This document shows, piece after piece, positions 62,789 through 64,000 of a stretch of 64,000 bases of DNA; position 1 is the stretch's first letter, and each line of letters opens with the position of its first letter. Source of the stretch: Heterobilharzia americana. Its lineage: Eukaryota; Platyhelminthes; Trematoda; Strigeidida; Schistosomatidae. The notes under the pieces were generated by a model. That model was not told where the DNA came from, searched no databases, and worked only from the letters and a program-made list of their open reading frames with translations. The stretch lies in contig OX104127.1 of NCBI GenBank assembly GCA_944470555.2, forward strand, positions 94,574,708-94,638,707. Reading direction: 5' to 3'. A program made the position numbers and the translations under genes.

Positions 62789-63190
62789 CTGTTTATCATG
62801 ATTGTTGACCTGAAATCAGTGAACAAATCCCTATAAACATTCATTTATGTTAAATTACATTTTTTTTTATCATATAGTAGGAAGTTAATGAAATAATTAC
62901 CACATAAATTAGTCGAAAATAGGTTCTGAAATATTGATATCAATGCATCATTCTAGTTTATGTAAGTCAAATTTCTAAATCAAGAGTGATTACAAACCAA
63001 TGAATTTTTAAAAACCAATAACTGACTACTATCCAGAAAGTATTAGTGACTTTCTTCGAGCTTGGTTTCTAATATTTAACTGGTCTATATAGTCATAAAG
63101 TTGAAAGTGAAGAAGATGTCCACTAATGACGTTCAAGGATGGTAGTACTGCGTTGAAAAATGATGGAAGTAGGAGAAGCTAGATAATTTG

Positions 63191-63353
63191 GTTCTTACGC
63201 AGTGACCCAGTGAAAGGGATCTTGCCTTGAAATATCATCTTCCTAAGCTCAATCCCTTTTGATGTTGTGGGTACGTACTAGTGAGGAGTGAAAGAATATA
63301 ATTCAACAGCTGTTTAGTGATCAAGGTTTTCAGTAGCTATCCAGTATATATAC
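63191..63353 (+). mobile_element. tRNA-derived SINE with decayed hammerhead, duplicate copy
   Basis: Identical to 60283-60445 by duplication. Confidence 0.6.
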
Positions 63354-64000
63354 CATTTCTTGATGAAATCAATTTTCAAACCAACAAATCCTTACAAACC
63401 AACTAGGGAATATTTTCCTAGTTAACTAGAAAGTGAGCTAGAATCTTTTGTTTCCACACATCAGGCCCTGACTGTTGCTTTTACGACAGTAAAATGAAAT
63501 CCTAATCTGAACTACCATTTTGGATCAACAAACCATAATGCCAATTCCTTCCTTTATGCACACTTGTTTGATACATTCCATGTAGGTTCTGAAATGTTGT
63601 CAGTCACTTATCATGCCTGAGTTACAGAGAAGAAGTGTGCTTTGTATAAACTGTTCTACACTAATACTGATTTATTAATTTCAGAAAGTATGGAAGTATC
63701 TGAATAGTGCTGAGTATTGTTTGATTAAATAAAATAATTATGCAGTCGATATATAAAGTAGTACGTATACTGCATTCAGATAGAAATAAAACAATGATGT
63801 AACCGGAATGACACAAAAATAAGTATATTTATTTTTGGTAGCTGCTAAATTTTTCACTAGATGAGGGAATATGCTAGTTAGGAAAACGTCAATGAAGTTG
63901 TGCATAAATGGCTGAGAGATAACACACAAAAACATCGCACAGATTGAACTGCACTATTTCTTCAGAACATCAGTTGTATTATTGATTCAATAGACTACAT

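Larger units (their letters stand above)
62218..64000 (+). repeat. 2908-bp tandem duplication, unit 2 (cut by window end)
   Basis: Identical to 59310-61092 as far as the window goes. It repeats the RTE-5'-like remnant, both SINEs and the 65-codon minus-strand frame (63738-63935). Confidence 0.95.

Overview
The window looks like a gene-poor, repeat-rich stretch of a schistosomatid (blood fluke, Schistosoma-type) genome. Three things support this: AT-rich sequence with no long host reading frame; many broken non-LTR retrotransposons of the RTE clade, like the schistosome SR2/SR3 families; and several short tRNA-derived SINEs carrying hammerhead-ribozyme cores of the schistosome Sm-alpha type. 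I recognise no host protein gene, rRNA, functional tRNA or CRISPR. The longest open frames outside the repeats (up to about 118 codons) are near the length expected by chance in DNA of this composition.

Layout. 1-3388 (+) is RTE copy A, lacking only its first ~60 bp. 6230-9673 (-) is full-length copy B, placed tail to tail with A. 13125-13745 (+) is a decayed CR1/jockey-like reverse transcriptase fragment. 14505-16248 (+) is a 5'-truncated RTE copy, D. 20.4-21.1 kb holds a cluster of hammerhead SINEs. 23.9-24.2 kb holds an imperfect inverted repeat. 25.9-26.35 kb holds two tRNA-like SINE pieces. 27541 and 46431 begin two copies of an unnamed dispersed repeat. 32961-35955 (+) is RTE copy E and 56078-59125 (-) is RTE copy F; both carry the same internal deletion. 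38238-41699 (+) is full-length copy C. 44985-45046 is a (TA)31 tract. 48.6-49.1 kb holds two hammerhead SINEs head to head around an AT-rich tract, and 50.96-51.07 kb holds another. From 59310 on, a 2908-bp unit is followed directly by an identical second copy that runs off the window end. Each unit carries two SINEs and a 5'-end-like remnant.

How it fits together. All six large RTE copies are dead as genes (frameshifts, stops, lost catalytic residues), but many lesions are shared between copies with unrelated flanks. A, B and C share one set; E and F share another. This suggests already-defective templates that were copied by enzymes supplied in trans. The SINEs show hammerhead cores at several stages of decay; the best, at 20.67 kb, keeps the CTGATGA box and a compensated stem II. 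The rest of the window is AT-rich sequence in which I see nothing to annotate.
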